Assembly (NCBI GenBank): GCA_947179485.1
Contig: OX359248.1
Span: forward strand, 44,588,847 to 44,652,846
Length of the DNA: 64,000 nt
Origin: Allacma fusca
Taxonomy: Eukaryota > Arthropoda > Collembola > Symphypleona > Sminthuridae
Direction: 5' to 3'
Below the pieces are notes generated by a model. That model saw nothing but the letters and a program-made list of their open reading frames with translations, had not been told where the DNA came from and did not search any database. The number at the start of each line of letters is the position of its first letter. Position 1 is the stretch's first letter. Of the stretch, positions 1 to 12,876 are shown in pieces. Made by a program: the position numbers and the translations under genes.

Positions 1-1018
1 TTTAGCTTGCAGTTAAGAAAGTTTAGCTTGCAGTTAAGAAAGTTTAGCTTGCAGTTAGGAAAGTTTAGCTTGCAGTTAAGAAAGTTTAGCTTGCAGTTAA
101 GAAAGTTTAGCTTGCAGTTAAGAAAGTTTAGCTTGCAGTTTAGAAAGTTTAGCTTGCAGTTAAGAAAGTTTAGCTTGCAGTTAAGAAAGTTTAGCTTGCA
201 GTTAAGAAAGTTTAGCTTGCAGTTAAGAAAGTTTAGCTTGCAGTTAAGAAAGTTTAGCTTGCAGTTAAGAAAGTTTAGCTTGCAGTTAAGAAAGTTTAGC
301 TTGCAGTTAAGAAAGTTTAGCTTGTAGTTAAGAAAGTTTAGCTTGCAATTAAGAAAGTTAAGCTTGCAGTTAAAAAAGTTTAGCTTGCAGTTAAGTTAAG
401 CTTGCATTTAAGAAAGTTTAGCTTGCAGTCAAGCATGTTTAGCTTGCAGTTAAGTTTAGCTTGCAGTTAAGAAAGTTTAGCTTGCAGTTAAGAAAGTTTA
501 GCTTGCAGTTAAGAAAGTTTAGCTTGCAGTTAAGAAAGTTTAGCTTGCAGTTAAGAAAGTTTAGCTTGCAGTTAAGAAAGTTAAGCTTGCAGTTAAGAAA
601 GTTTAGCTCGCAGTTAAGAAAGTTTAGCTTGCAGTTAAGAAAGTTTAGCTTGCAGTTAAGAAAGTTTAGCTTGCAGTTAAGAAAGTTTAGCTTGCAGTTA
701 AGACAGTTTAGCTTGCAGTTAAGAAAGTTTAGCTTGCAGTTAAGAAAGTTTAGCTTGCAGTTAAGAAAGTTTAGCTTGCAGTTAAGAAAGTTTAGCTTGC
801 AGTTAAGAAAGTTTAGCTTGCAATTAAGAAAGTTAAGCTTGCAGTTAAGAAAGTTTAGCTTGTAGTTAAGAAAGTTTAGCTTGCAATTAAGAAAGTTAAG
901 CTTGCAGTTAAGAAAGTTTAGCTTGCAGTTAAGTTAAGCTTGCATTTAAGAAAGTTTAGCTTGCAGTCAAGCATGTTTAGCTTGCTGTTAAGTTTAGCTT
1001 GCAGTTAAGAAAGTTTCG

Positions 1019-1154
1019 CTTGCAGTTAAGTTTAGCTTGCAGTTAAGTTTAGCTTGCAGTTAAGTTTAGCTTGCAGTTAAGTTTCGCTTGCAGTTAAGTT
1101 TAGCTTGCGGTTAAGTTTAGCTTGCAGTTAAGTTTAGCTTGCAGTTCAGTTTAG
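1019..1154 (+). repeat. Run of eight 17-bp units
   Basis: Eight consecutive core-only units (8 x 17 = 136 bp) follow a 117-bp block and a GTTTCGC unit. One internal unit reads TTTCG, one CTTGCGG, and the last carries CAGTTCAG. The CAGTTCAG end is shared with the later runs, so they descend from one ancestral run. This copy has one unit fewer than the others. Confidence 0.9.
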
Positions 1155-4100
1155 CTTGCAGTTAAGAAAGTTTAACTTGCAGTTAAGAAAGTTTAGCTTG
1201 CAGTTAAGAAAGTTTAGCTTGCAGTTAAAAAAGTTTAGCTTGCAGTTAAGTTTAGCTTGAAGTTAAGTTTAGCTTGCAGTTAAGAAAGTTTAGCTTGCAG
1301 TTAAAAAAGTTTAGCTTGCAGTTAAGAAAGTTTAGCTTGCAGTTAAGAAAGTTAAGCTTGCAGTTAAAAAAGTTTAGCTTGCAGTTAAGAAAGTTTAGCT
1401 TGCAGTTAAGAAAGTTTAGCTTGCAGTTAAGAAAGTTTAGCTTGCAGTTAAGAAAGTTTAGCTTGCAGTTAAGAAAGTTTAGCTTGCAGTTAAGAAAGTT
1501 TAGCTTGCAGTTAAGAAAGTTTAGCTTGTAGTTAAGAAAGTTTAGCTTGCAATTAAGAAAGTTAAGCTTGCAGTTAAGAAAGTTTAGCTTGCAGTTAAGT
1601 TAAGCTTGCATTTAAGAAAGTTTAGCTTGCAGTCAAGCATGTTTAGCTTGCAGTTAAGTTTAGCTTGCAGTTAAGAAAGTTTAGCTTGCAGTTAAGAAAG
1701 TTTCGCTTGCAGTTAAGTTTAGCTTGCAGTTAAGTTAAGCTTGCAGTTAAGTTTAGCTTGCAGTTAAGTTTAGCTTGCAGTTAAGAAAGTTTAGCTTGCA
1801 GTTAAGAAAGTTTAGCTTGCAGTTAAGAAAGTTTTTAGCTTGCAGTTAAGAAAGTTTAGCTTGCAGTTAAGAAAGTTTAGCTTGCAGTTAAGAAAGTTTA
1901 GCTTGCAGTTAAGAAAGTTTAGCTTGCAGTTAAGAAAGTTTAGCTTGCAGTTAAGAAAGTTTAGCTTGCCGTTAAGAAAGTTTAGCTTGCAGTTTAGAAA
2001 GTTTAGCTTGCAGTTAAGAAAGTTTAGCTTGCAGTTAAGAAAGTTTTTAGCTTGCAGTTAAGAAAGTTTAGCTTGCAGTTAGGAAAGTTTAGCTTGCAGT
2101 TAAGAAAGTTTAGCTTGCAGTTAAGAAAGTTTAGCTTGCAGTTAAGAAAGTTTAGCTTGTAGTTAAGAAAGTTTAGCTTGCAATTAAGAAAGTTAAGCTT
2201 GCAGTTAAGAAAGTTTAGCTTGCAGTTAAGTTAAGCTTGCATTTAAGAAAGTTTAGCTTGCAGTCAAGCATGTTTAGCTTGCAGTTAAGTTTAGCTTGCA
2301 GTTAAGAAAGTTTAGCTTGCAGTTAAGAAAGTTTCGCTTGCAGTTAAGTTTAGCTTGCAGTTAAGTTAAGCTTGCAGTTAAGTTAAGCTTGCAGTTAAGT
2401 TTAGCTTGCAGTTAAGTTTAGCTTGCAGTTAAGAAAGTTTAGCTTGCAGTTAAGAAAGTTTAGCTTGCAGTTAAGAAAGTTTTTAGCTTGCAGTTAAGAA
2501 AGTTTAGCTTGCAGTTAAGAAAGTTTAGCTTGCAGTTAAGAAAGTTTAGCTTGCAGTTAAGAAAGTTTAGCTTGCAGTTAAGAAAGTTTAGCTTGCAGTT
2601 AAGAAAGTTTAGCTTGCCGTTAAGAAAGTTTAGCTTGCAGTTTAGAAAGTTTAGCTTGCAGTTAAGAAAGTTTAGCTTGCAGTTAAGAAAGTTTAGCTTG
2701 CAGTTAAGAAAGCTTAGCTTGCAGTTAAGAAAGTTTAGCTTGCAGTTAAGAAAGTTTAGCTTGCCGTTAAGAAAGTTTAGCTTGCAGTTTAGAAAGTTTA
2801 GCTTGCAGTTAAGAAAGCTTAGCTTGCAGTTAAGAAAGTTTAGCTTGCAGTTAAGAAAGTTTAGCTTGCCGTTAAGAAAGTTTAGCTTGCAGTTTAGAAA
2901 GTTTAGCTTGCAGTTAAGAAAGTTTAGCTTGCAGTTAAGAAAGTTTAGCTTGCAGTTAAGAAAGTTTAGCTTGCAGTTAAGAAAGTTTAGCTTGCAGTTA
3001 AGAAAGTTAAGCTTGCAGTTAAGAAAGTTTAGCTCGCAGTTAAGAAAGTTTAGCTTGCAGTTAAGAAAGTTTAGCTTGCAGTTAAGAAAGTTTAGCTTGC
3101 AGTTAAGAAAGTTTAGCTTGCAGTTAAGACAGTTTAGCTTGCAGTTAAGAAAGTTTAGCTTGCAGTTAAGAAAGTTTAGCTTGCAGTTAAGAAAGTTTAG
3201 CTTGCAGTTAAGAAAGTTTAGCTTGCAGTTAAGAAAGTTTAGCTTGCAGTTAAGAAAGTTTAGCTTGTAGTTAAGAAAGTTTAGCTTGCAATTAAGAAAG
3301 TTAAGCTTGCAGTTAAGAAAGTTTAGCTTGCAGTTAAGTTAAGCTTGCATTTAAGAAAGTTTAGCTTGCAGTCAAACATGTTTAGCTTGCAGTTAAGTTT
3401 AGCTTGCAGTTAAGAAAGTTTAGCTTGCAGTTAAGAAAGTTTCGCTTGCAGTTAAGTTTAGCTTGCAGTTAAGTTAAGCTTGCAGTTAAGTTTAGCTTGC
3501 AGTTAAGTTTAGCTTGCAGTTAAGAAAGTTTAGCTTGCAGTTAAGAAAGTTTAGCTTGCAGTTAAGAAAGTTTTTAGCTTGCAGTTAAGAAAGTTGAGCT
3601 TGCAGTTAAGAAAGTTTAGCTTGCAGTTAAGAAAGTTTAGCTTGCAGTTAAGAAAGTTTAGCTTGCAGTTAAGAAAGTTTAGCTTGCAGTTAAGAAAGTT
3701 TAGCTTGCCGTTAAGAAAGTTTAGCTTGCAGTTTAGAAAGTTTAGCTTGCAGTTAAGAAAGTTTAGCTTGCAGTTAAGAAAGTTTAGCTTGCAGTTAAGA
3801 AAGCTTAGCTTGCAGTTAAGAAAGTTTAGCTTGCAGTTAAGAAAGTTTAGCTTGCCGTTAAGAAAGTTTAGCTTGCAGTTTAGAAAGTTTAGCTTGCAGT
3901 TAGAAAGTTTAGCTTGCAGTTAAGAAAGTTTAGCTTGCAGTTAAGAAAGTTTAGCTTGCAGTTAAGAAAGTTTAGCTTGCAGTTAAGAAAGTTAAGCTTG
4001 CAGTTAAGAAAGTTTAGCTCGCAGTTAAGAAAGTTTAGCTTGCAGTTAAGAAAGTTTAGCTTGCAGTTAAGAAAGTTTAGCTTGCAGTTAAGAAAGTTTA

Positions 4101-6034
4101 GCTTGCAGTTAAGACAGTTTAGCTTGCAGTTAAGAAAGTTTAGCTTGCAGTTAAGAAAGTTTAGCTTGCAGTTAAGAAAGTTTAGCTTGCAGTTAAGAAA
4201 GTTTAGCTTGCAGTTAAGAAAATTTAGCTTGCAGTTAAGAAAGTTTAGCTTGCAGTTAAGAAAGTTTAGCTTGCAGTTACGAAATTTTAGCTTGCAGTTA
4301 AGAAAGTTTAGCTTGCAGTTAAGAAAGTTTAGCTTGCAGTTAAGAAAGTTTAGCTTGCAGTTAAGAAAGTTAAGCTTGCAGTTGATAAAGTTTAGCTTGC
4401 AGTTAGGAAAGTTTAGCTTGCAGTTAAGAAAGTTTAGCTTGCAGTTAAGAAAGTTTAGCTTGCAGTTAAGAAAGTTTAGCTTGCAGTTAAGAAAGTTTAG
4501 CTTGCAGTTTAGAAAGTTTAGCTTGCAGTTAAGAAAGTTTAGCTTGCAGTTAAGAAAGTTTAGCTTGCAGTTAAGAAAGTTTAGCTTGCAGTTAAGAAAG
4601 TTTAGCTTGCAGTTAATAAAGTTGAGCTTGCAGTTAATAAAGTTTAGCTTGCAGTTAAGAAATTTTAGCTTGCAGTTATGACAGTTTAGCTTGCAGTTAA
4701 GAAAGTTTAACTTGCAGTTAGGAAAGTTTAGCTTGCAGTTAAGAAAGTTTAGCTTGCAGTTAAGAAAGTTTAGCTTGCAGTTAAGAAAGTTTAGCTTGCA
4801 GTTAAGAAAGTTTAACTTGCAGTTAGGAAAGTTTAGCTTGCAGTTAAGAAAGTTTAGCTTGCAGTTAAGAAAGTTTAGCTTGCAGTTAAGAAAGTTTAGC
4901 TTGCAGTTAAGTTTAGCTTGCAGTTAAGAAAGTTTAGCTTGCAGTTAAGGAAGTTTAGCTTGCAGTTAAGAAAGTTTAGCTTGCAGTTAAGAAAGTTTAG
5001 CTTGCAGTTAAGAAAGTTTAGCTTGCAGTTAAGAAAGTTTAGCTTGCAGTTAAGAAAGTTTAGCTTGCAGTTAGGAAAGTTTAGCTTGCAGTTAAGAAAG
5101 TTTAGCTTGCAGTTAAGAAAGTTTAGCTTGCAGTTAAGAAAGTTTAGCTTGCAGTTAAGAAAGTTTAGCTTGCAGTTTAGAAAGTTTAGCTTGCAGTTAA
5201 GAAAGTTTAGCTTGCAGTTAAGAAAGTTTAGCTTGCAGTTAAGAAAGTTTAGCTTGCAGTTAAGAAAGTTTAGCTTGCAGTTAAGAAAGTTTAGCTTGCA
5301 GTTAAGAAAGTTTAGCTTGCAGTTAAGAAAGTTTAGCTTGCAGTTAAGAAAGTTTAGCTTGTAGTTAAGAAAGTTTAGCTTGCAATTAAGAAAGTTAAGC
5401 TTGCAGTTAAAAAAGTTTAGCTTGCAGTTAAGTTAAGCTTGCATTTAAGAAAGTTTAGCTTGCAGTCAAGCATGTTTAGCTTGCAGTTAAGTTTAGCTTG
5501 CAGTTAAGAAAGTTTAGCTTGCAGTTAAGAAAGTTTAGCTTGCAGTTAAGAAAGTTTAGCTTGCAGTTAAGAAAGTTTAGCTTGCAGTTAAGAAAGTTAA
5601 GCTTGCAGTTAAGAAAGTTTAGCTCGCAGTTAAGAAAGTTTAGCTTGCAGTTAAGAAAGTTTAGCTTGCAGTTAAGAAAGTTTAGCTTGCAGTTAAGAAA
5701 GTTTAGCTTGCAGTTAAGACAGTTTAGCTTGCAGTTAAGAAAGTTTAGCTTGCAGTTAAGAAAGTTTAGCTTGCAGTTAAGAAAGTTTAGCTTGCAGTTA
5801 AGAAAGTTTAGCTTGCAGTTAAGAAAGTTTAGCTTGCAATTAAGAAAGTTAAGCTTGCAGTTAAGAAAGTTTAGCTTGTAGTTAAGAAAGTTTAGCTTGC
5901 AATTAAGAAAGTTAAGCTTGCAGTTAAGAAAGTTTAGCTTGCAGTTAAGTTAAGCTTGCATTTAAGAAAGTTTAGCTTGCAGTCAAGCATGTTTAGCTTG
6001 CTGTTAAGTTTAGCTTGCAGTTAAGAAAGTTTCG

Positions 6035-6187
6035 CTTGCAGTTAAGTTTAGCTTGCAGTTAAGTTTAGCTTGCAGTTAAGTTTAGCTTGCAGTTAAGTTT
6101 AGCTTGCAGTTAGGTTTAGCTTGCAGTTAAGTTTAGCTTGCAGTTAAGTTTAGCTTGCAGTTAAGTTTAGCTTGCAGTTCAGTTTAG
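6035..6187 (+). repeat. Run of nine 17-bp units
   Basis: Nine core-only units (153 bp) start directly after a TTTCG unit and end in a CAGTTCAG unit. One internal unit reads GTTAGGTTTAG. It is followed by two CAGTTTAG monomers rather than the GTTTAAC unit seen after the other runs. Confidence 0.9.
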
Positions 6188-7163
6188 CTTGCAGTTTAGA
6201 AAGTTTAGCTTGCAGTTTAGAAAGTTTAGCTTGCAGTTAAGAAAGTTTAGCTTGCAGTTAAGAAAGTTTAGCTTGCAGTTAAGAAAGTTTAGCTTGCAGT
6301 TAAAAAAGTTTAGCTTGCAGTTAAGTTTAGCTTGAAGTTAAGTTTAGCTTGCAGTTAAGAAAGTTTAGCTTGCAGTTAAAAAAGTTTAGCTTGCAGTTAA
6401 GAAAGTTTAGCTTGCAGTTAAGAAAGTTAAGCTTGCAGTTAAAAAAGTTTAGCTTGCAGTTAAGAAAGTTTAGCTTGCAGTTAAGAAAGTTTAGCTTGCA
6501 GTTAAGAAAGTTTAGCTTGCAGTTAAGAAAGTTTAGCTTGCAGTTAAGAAAGTTTAGCTTGCAGTTAAGAAAGTTTAGCTTGCAGTTAAGAAAGTTTAGC
6601 TTGTAGTTAAGAAAGTTTAGCTTGCAATTAAGAAAGTTAAGCTTGCAGTTAAGAAAGTTTAGCTTGCAGTTAAGTTAAGCTTGCATTTAAGAAAGTTTAG
6701 CTTGCAGTCAAGCATGTTTAGCTTGCAGTTAAGTTTAGCTTGCAGTTAAGAAAGTTTAGCTTGCAGTTAAGAAAGTTTCGCTTGCAGTTAAGTTTAGCTT
6801 GCAGTTAAGTTAAGCTTGCAGTTAAGTTTAGCTTGCAGTTAAGTTTAGCTTGCAGTTAAGAAAGTTTAGCTTGCAGTTAAGAAAGTTTAGCTTGCAGTTA
6901 AGAAAGTTTAGCTTGCAGTTAAGAAAGTTTAGCTTGCAGTTAAGAAAGTTTAGCTTGCAGTTAAGAAAGTTTAGCTTGCAGTTTAGAAAGTTTAGCTTGC
7001 AGTTAAGAAAGTTTAGCTTGCAGTTAAGAAAGTTTAGCTTGCAGTTAAGAAAGTTTAGCTTGCAGTTAAGAAAGTTTAGCTTGCAGTTAAGAAAGTTTAG
7101 CTTGCAGTTAAGAAAGTTTAGCTTGCAGTTAAGAAAGTTTAGCTTGCAGTTAAGAAAGTTTAG

Positions 7164-7264
7164 CTTGTAGTTAAGAAAGTTTAGCTTGCAATTAAGAAAG
7201 TTAAGCTTGCAGTTAAAAAAGTTTAGCTTGCAGTTAAGTTAAGCTTGCATTTAAGAAAGTTTAG
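7164..7264 (+). repeat. Truncated A punctuation block
   Basis: The first five units of the 117-bp block are present (TTGTAG, CAATTAAG, AAAAAAG unit, 17-bp unit, CATTTAAG unit). The terminal CAGTCAAGCATG unit is replaced by plain monomers. The next full block starts 206 bp after this one began. The same truncated form recurs at 10747-10847, exactly 3583 bp later, so the truncation predates that duplication. Confidence 0.85.
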
Positions 7265-7529
7265 CTTGCAGTTAAGAAAGTTTAGCTTGCAGTTAAGAAA
7301 GTTTAGCTTGCAGTTAAGAAAGTTTAGCTTGCAATTAAGAAAGTTAAGCTTGCAGTTAAGAAAGTTTAGCTTGTAGTTAAGAAAGTTTAGCTTGCAATTA
7401 AGAAAGTTAAGCTTGCAGTTAAGAAAGTTTAGCTTGCAGTTAAGTTAAGCTTGCATTTAAGAAAGTTTAGCTTGCAGTCAAGCATGTTTAGCTTGCTGTT
7501 AAGTTTAGCTTGCAGTTCAGAAAGTTTCG

Positions 7530-7682
7530 CTTGCAGTTAAGTTTAGCTTGCAGTTAAGTTTAGCTTGCAGTTAAGTTTAGCTTGCAGTTAAGTTTAGCTT
7601 GCAGTTAAGTTTAGCTTGCAGTTAAGTTTAGCTTGCAGTTAAGTTTAGCTTACAGTTAAGTTTAGCTTGCAGTTCAGTTTAG
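7530..7682 (+). repeat. Run of nine 17-bp units
   Basis: 153 bp of core-only units follow TTTCG, with CAGTTCAG as the last unit and a private CTTACAG variant as the second-to-last. The preceding 21-bp unit carries CAGTTCAGAAAG, not seen beside the other runs. The CTTACAG variant recurs in the run at 11113, 3583 bp away. Confidence 0.9.
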
Positions 7683-9028
7683 CTTGCAGTTAAGAAAGTT
7701 TAACTTGCAGTTAAGAAAGTTTAGCTTGCAGTTAAGAAAGTTTAGCTTGCAGTTAAAAAAGTTTAGCTTGCAGTTAAGTTTAGCTTGAAGTTAAGTTTAG
7801 CTTGCAGTTAAGAAAGTTTAGCTTGCAGTTAAAAAAGTTTAGCTTGCAGTTAAGAAAGTTTAGCTTGCAGTTAAGAAAGTTAAGCTTGCAGTTAAAAAAG
7901 TTTAGCTTGCAGTTAAGAAAGTTTAGCTTGCAGTTAAGAAAGTTTAGCTTGCAGTTAAGAAAGTTTAGCTTGCAGTTAAGAAAGTTTAGCTTGCAGTTAA
8001 GAAAGTTTAGCTTGCAGTTAAGAAAGTTTAGCTTGCAGTTAAGAAAGTTTAGCTTGTAGTTAAGAAAGTTTAGCTTGCAATTAAGAAAGTTAAGCTTGCA
8101 GTTAAGAAAGTTTAGCTTGCAGTTAAGTTAAGCTTGCATTTAAGAAAAATTAGCTTGCAGTCAAGCATGTTTAGCTTGCAGTTAAGTTTAGCTTGCAGTT
8201 AAGAAAGTTTAGCTTGCAGTTAAGAAAGTTTCGCTTGCAGTTAAGTTTAGCTTGCAGTTAAGTTAAGCTTGCAGTTAAGTTTAGCTTGCAGTTAAGTTTA
8301 GCTTGCAGTTAAGAAAGTTTAGCTTGCAGTTAAGAAAGTTTAGCTTGCAGTTAAGAAAGTTTAGCTTGCAGTTAAGAAAGTTTAGCTTGCAGTTAAGAAA
8401 GTTTAGCTTGCAGTTAAGAAAGTTTAGCTTGCAGTTTAGAAAGTTTAGCTTGCAGTTAAGAAAGTTTAGCTTGCAGTTAAGAAAGTTTAGCTTGCAGTTA
8501 AGAAAGTTTAGCTTGCAGTTAAGAAAGTTTAGCTTGCAGTTAAGAAAGTTTAGCTTGCAGTTAAGAAAGTTTAGCTTGTAGTTAAGAAACTTTAGCTTGC
8601 AATTAAGAAAGTTAAGCTTGCAGTTAAAAAAGTTTAGCTTGCAGTTAAGTTAAGCTTGCATTTAAGAAAGTTTAGCTTGCAGTCAAGCATGTTTAGCTTG
8701 CAGTTAAGTTTAGCTTGCAGTTAAGAAAGTTTAGCTTGCAGTTAAGAAAGTTTAGCTTGCAGTTAAGAAAGTTTAGCTTGCAGTTAAGAAAGTTTAGCTT
8801 GCAGTTTAGAAAGTTAAGCTTGCAGTTAAGAAAGTTTAGCTCGCAGTTAAGAAAGTTTAGCTTGCAGTTAAGAAAGTTTAGCTTGCAGTTAAGAAAGTTT
8901 AGCTTGCAGTTAAGAAAGTTTAGCTTGCAGTTAAGACAGTTTAGCTTGCAGTTAAGAAAGTTTAGCTTGCAGTTAAGAAAGTTTAGCTTGCAGTTAAGAA
9001 AGTTTAGCTTGCAGTTAAGAAAGTTTAG

Positions 9029-9091
9029 CTTGTAGTTAAGAAAGTTTAGCTTGCAATTAAGAAAGTTAAGCTTGCAGTTAAGAAAGTTTAG
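9029..9091 (+). repeat. Three-unit fragment of the A block abutting a full copy
   Basis: The TTGTAG, CAATTAAG and following near-consensus unit (3 x 21 bp) occur immediately before a complete block at 9092. This looks like a short tandem duplication of the left half of the block. Shorter CAATTAAG fragments also precede the blocks at 859, 5875 and 12717, so the left edge of the block seems prone to local expansion. Confidence 0.8.
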
Positions 9092-9251
9092 CTTGTAGTT
9101 AAGAAAGTTTAGCTTGCAATTAAGAAAGTTAAGCTTGCAGTTAAGAAAGTTTAGCTTGCAGTTAAGTTAAGCTTGCATTTAAGAAAGTTTAGCTTGCAGT
9201 CAAGCATGTTTAGCTTGCTGTTAAGTTTAGCTTGCAGTTAAGAAAGTTTCG

Positions 9252-9404
9252 CTTGCAGTTAAGTTTAGCTTGCAGTTAAGTTTAGCTTGCAGTTAAGTTT
9301 AGCTTGCAGTTAAGTTTAGCTTGCAGTTAAGTTTAGCTTGCAGTTAAGTTTAGCTTGCAGTTAAGTTTAGCTTGCAGTTAAGTTTAGCTTGCAGTTCAGT
9401 TTAG
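9252..9404 (+). repeat. Run of nine 17-bp units
   Basis: 153 bp of core-only units, bounded on the left by TTTCG and on the right by CAGTTCAG and a GTTTAAC unit. The internal units are essentially identical. Confidence 0.9.
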
Positions 9405-11112
9405 CTTGCAGTTAAGAAAGTTTAACTTGCAGTTAAGAAAGTTTAGCTTGCAGTTAAGAAAGTTTAGCTTGCAGTTAAAAAAGTTTAGCTTGCAGTTAAG
9501 TTTAGCTTGAAGTTAAGTTTAGCTTGCAGTTAAGAAAGTTTAGCTTGCAGTTAAAAAAGTTTAGCTTGCAGTTAAGAAAGTTTAGCTTGCAGTTAAGAAA
9601 GTTAAGCTTGCAGTTAAAAAAGTTTAGCTTGCAGTTAAGAAAGTTTAGCTTGCAGTTAAGAAAGTTTAGCTTGCAGTTAAGAAAGTTTAGCTTGCAGTTA
9701 AGAAAGTTTAGCTTGCAGTTAAGAAAGTTTAGCTTGCAGTTAAGAAAGTTTAGCTTGCAGTTAAGAAAGTTTAGCTTGTAGTTAAGAAAGTTTAGCTTGC
9801 AATTAAGAAAGTTAAGCTTGCAGTTAAGAAAGTTTAGCTTGCAGTTAAGTTAAGCTTGCATTTAAGAAAGTTTAGCTTGCAGTCAAGCATGTTTAGCTTG
9901 CAGTTAAGTTTAGCTTGAAGTTAAGTTTAGCTTGCAGTTAAGAAAGTTTAGCTTGCAGTTAAAAAAGTTTAGCTTGCAGTTAAGAAAGTTTAGCTTGCAG
10001 TTAAGAAAGTTAAGCTTGCAGTTAAAAAAGTTTAGCTTGCAGTTAAGAAAGTTTAGCTTGCAGTTAAGAAAGTTTAGCTTGCAGTTAAGAAAGTTTAGCT
10101 TGCAGTTAAGAAAGTTTAGCTTGCAGTTAAGAAAGTTTAGCTTGCAGTTAAGAAAGTTTAGCTTGCAGTTAAGAAAGTTTAGCTTGTAGTTAAGAAAGTT
10201 TAGCTTGCAATTAAGAAAGTTAAGCTTGCAGTTAAGAAAGTTTAGCTTGCAGTTAAGTTAAGCTTGCATTTAAGAAAGTTTAGCTTGCAGTCAAGCATGT
10301 TTAGCTTGCAGTTAAGTTTAGCTTGCAGTTAAGAAAGTTTAGCTTGCAGTTAAGAAAGTTTCGCTTGCAGTTAAGTTTAGCTTGCAGTTAAGTTAAGCTT
10401 GCAGTTAAGTTTAGCTTGCAGTTAAGTTTAGCTTGCAGTTAAGAAAGTTTAGCTTGCAGTTAAGAAAGTTTAGCTTGCAGTTAAGAAAGTTTAGCTTGCA
10501 GTTAAGAAAGTTTAGCTTGCAGTTAAGAAAGTTTAGCTTGCAGTTAAGAAAGTTTAGCTTGCAGTTTAGAAAGTTTAGCTTGCAGTTAAGAAAGTTTAGC
10601 TTGCAGTTAAGAAAGTTTAGCTTGCAGTTAAGAAAGTTTAGCTTGCAGTTAAGAAAGTTTAGCTTGCAGTTAAGAAAGTTTAGCTTGCAGTTAAGAAAGT
10701 TTAGCTTGCAGTTAAGAAAGTTTAGCTTGCAGTTAAGAAAGTTTAGCTTGTAGTTAAGAAAGTTTAGCTTGCAATTAAGAAAGTTAAGCTTGCAGTTAAA
10801 AAAGTTTAGCTTGCAGTTAAGTTAAGCTTGCATTTAAGAAAGTTTAGCTTGCAGTTAAGAAAGTTTAGCTTGCAGTTAAGAAAGTTTAGCTTGCAGTTAA
10901 GAAAGTTTAGCTTGCAATTAAGAAAGTTAAGCTTGCAGTTAAGAAAGTTTAGCTTGTAGTTAAGAAAGTTTAGCTTGCAATTAAGAAAGTTAAGCTTGCA
11001 GTTAAGAAAGTTTAGCTTGCAGTTAAGTTAAGCTTGCATTTAAGAAAGTTTAGCTTGCAGTCAAGCATGTTTAGCTTGCTGTTAAGTTTAGCTTGCAGTT
11101 AAGAAAGTTTCG

Positions 11113-11265
11113 CTTGCAGTTAAGTTTAGCTTGCAGTTAAGTTTAGCTTGCAGTTAAGTTTAGCTTGCAGTTAAGTTTAGCTTGCAGTTAAGTTTAGCTT
11201 GCAGTTAAGTTTAGCTTGCAGTTAAGTTTAGCTTACAGTTAAGTTTAGCTTGCAGTTCAGTTTAG
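11113..11265 (+). repeat. Run of nine 17-bp units
   Basis: This is the 3583-bp-offset copy of the run at 7530. It shares the private CTTACAG unit, but its preceding unit is GTTAAGAAAG rather than GTTCAGAAAG. That single change postdates the duplication. Confidence 0.9.
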
Positions 11266-12876
11266 CTTGCAGTTAAGAAAGTTTAACTTGCAGTTAAGAA
11301 AGTTTAGCTTGCAGTTAAGAAAGTTTAGCTTGCAGTTAAAAAAGTTTAGCTTGCAGTTAAGTTTAGCTTGAAGTTAAGTTTAGCTTGCAGTTAAGAAAGT
11401 TTAGCTTGCAGTTAAAAAAGTTTAGCTTGCAGTTAAGAAAGTTTAGCTTGCAGTTAAGAAAGTTAAGCTTGCAGTTAAAAAAGTTTAGCTTGCAGTTAAG
11501 AAAGTTTAGCTTGCAGTTAAGAAAGTTTAGCTTGCAGTTAAGAAAGTTTAGCTTGCAGTTAAGAAAGTTTAGCTTGCAGTTAAGAAAGTTTAGCTTGCAG
11601 TTAAGAAAGTTTAGCTTGCAGTTAAGAAAGTTTAGCTTGTAGTTAAGAAAGTTTAGCTTGCAATTAAGAAAGTTAAGCTTGCAGTTAAGAAAGTTTAGCT
11701 TGCAGTTAAGTTAAGCTTGCATTTAAGAAAGTTTAGCTTGCAGTCAAGCATGTTTAGCTTGCAGTTAAGTTTAGCTTGCAGTTAAGAAAGTTTAGCTTGC
11801 AGTTAAGAAAGTTTCGCTTGCAGTTAAGTTTAGCTTGCAGTTAAGTTAAGCTTGCAGTTAAGTTTAGCTTGCAGTTAAGTTTAGCTTGCAGTTAAGAAAG
11901 TTTAGCTTGCAGTTAAGAAAGTTTAGCTTGCAGTTAAGAAAGTTTAGCTTGCAGTTAAGAAAGTTTAGCTTGCAGTTAAGAAAGTTTAGCTTGCAGTTAA
12001 GAAAGTTTAGCTTGCAGTTTAGAAAGTTTAGCTTGCAGTTAAGAAAGTTTAGCTTGCAGTTAAGAAAGTTTAGCTTGCAGTTAAGAAAGTTTAGCTTGCA
12101 GTTAAGAAAGTTTAGCTTGCAGTTAAGAAAGTTTAGCTTGCAGTTAAGAAAGTTTAGCTTGCAGTTAAGAAAGTTTAGCTTGCAGTTAAGAAAGTTTAGC
12201 TTGTAGTTAAGAAACTTTAGCTTGCAATTAAGAAAGTTAAGCTTGCAGTTAAAAAAGTTTAGCTTGCAGTTAAGTTAAGCTTGCATTTAAGAAAGTTTAG
12301 CTTGCAGTCAAGCATGTTTAGCTTGCAGTTAAGTTTAGCTTGCAGTTAAGAAAGTTTAGCTTGCAGTTAAGAAAGTTTAGCTTGCAGTTAAGAAAGTTTA
12401 GCTTGCAGTTAAGAAAGTTTAGCTTGCAGTTAAGAAAGTTAAGCTTGCAGTTAAGAAAGTTTAGCTCGCAGTTAAGAAAGTTTAGCTTGCAGTTAAGAAA
12501 GTTTAGCTTGCAGTTAAGAAAGTTTAGCTTGCAGTTAAGAAAGTTTAGCTTGCAGTTAAGACAGTTTAGCTTGCAGTTAAGAAAGTTTAGCTTGCAGTTA
12601 AGAAAGTTTAGCTTGCAGTTAAGAAAGTTTAGCTTGCAGTTAAGAAAGTTTAGCTTGCAGTTAAGAAAGTTTAGCTTGCAATTAAGAAAGTTAAGCTTGC
12701 AGTTAAGAAAGTTTAGCTTGTAGTTAAGAAAGTTTAGCTTGCAATTAAGAAAGTTAAGCTTGCAGTTAAGAAAGTTTAGCTTGCAGTTAAGTTAAGCTTG
12801 CATTTAAGAAAGTTTAGCTTGCAGTCAAGCATGTTTAGCTTGCTGTTAAGTTTAGCTTGCAGTTAAGAAAGTTTCG

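Larger units (their letters stand above)
6310..9892 (+). repeat. 3583-bp duplicated segment, copy 1
   Basis: Marker positions here recur 3583 bp downstream: 6349 to 9932, 6850 to 10433, 7370 to 10953, 7802 to 11385, 8303 to 11886. The left edge lies at a CTTGAAG 17-bp unit. The segment itself is composite: a 1453-bp HOR (about 6310-7762), a related 1.72 kb unit, and a 408-bp partial unit. From about 8.5 kb the offset becomes 3625 because copy 2 has two more monomers. Confidence 0.88.

Noticed and set aside
437..980. ATG in the GCATGTTTAGC punctuation as a start codon
   Set aside because: Read from this ATG the frame ends within about a dozen codons, because the next unit is 17 bp. Other in-frame ATGs (GTTAATGAAG, GAATG) are point variants inside the repeat.
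997..1035. CENP-B box in GTTTCGC units
   Set aside because: Only TTCG is shared. The rest of the box, including the CGGG part, is absent, so no CENP-B site is supported.
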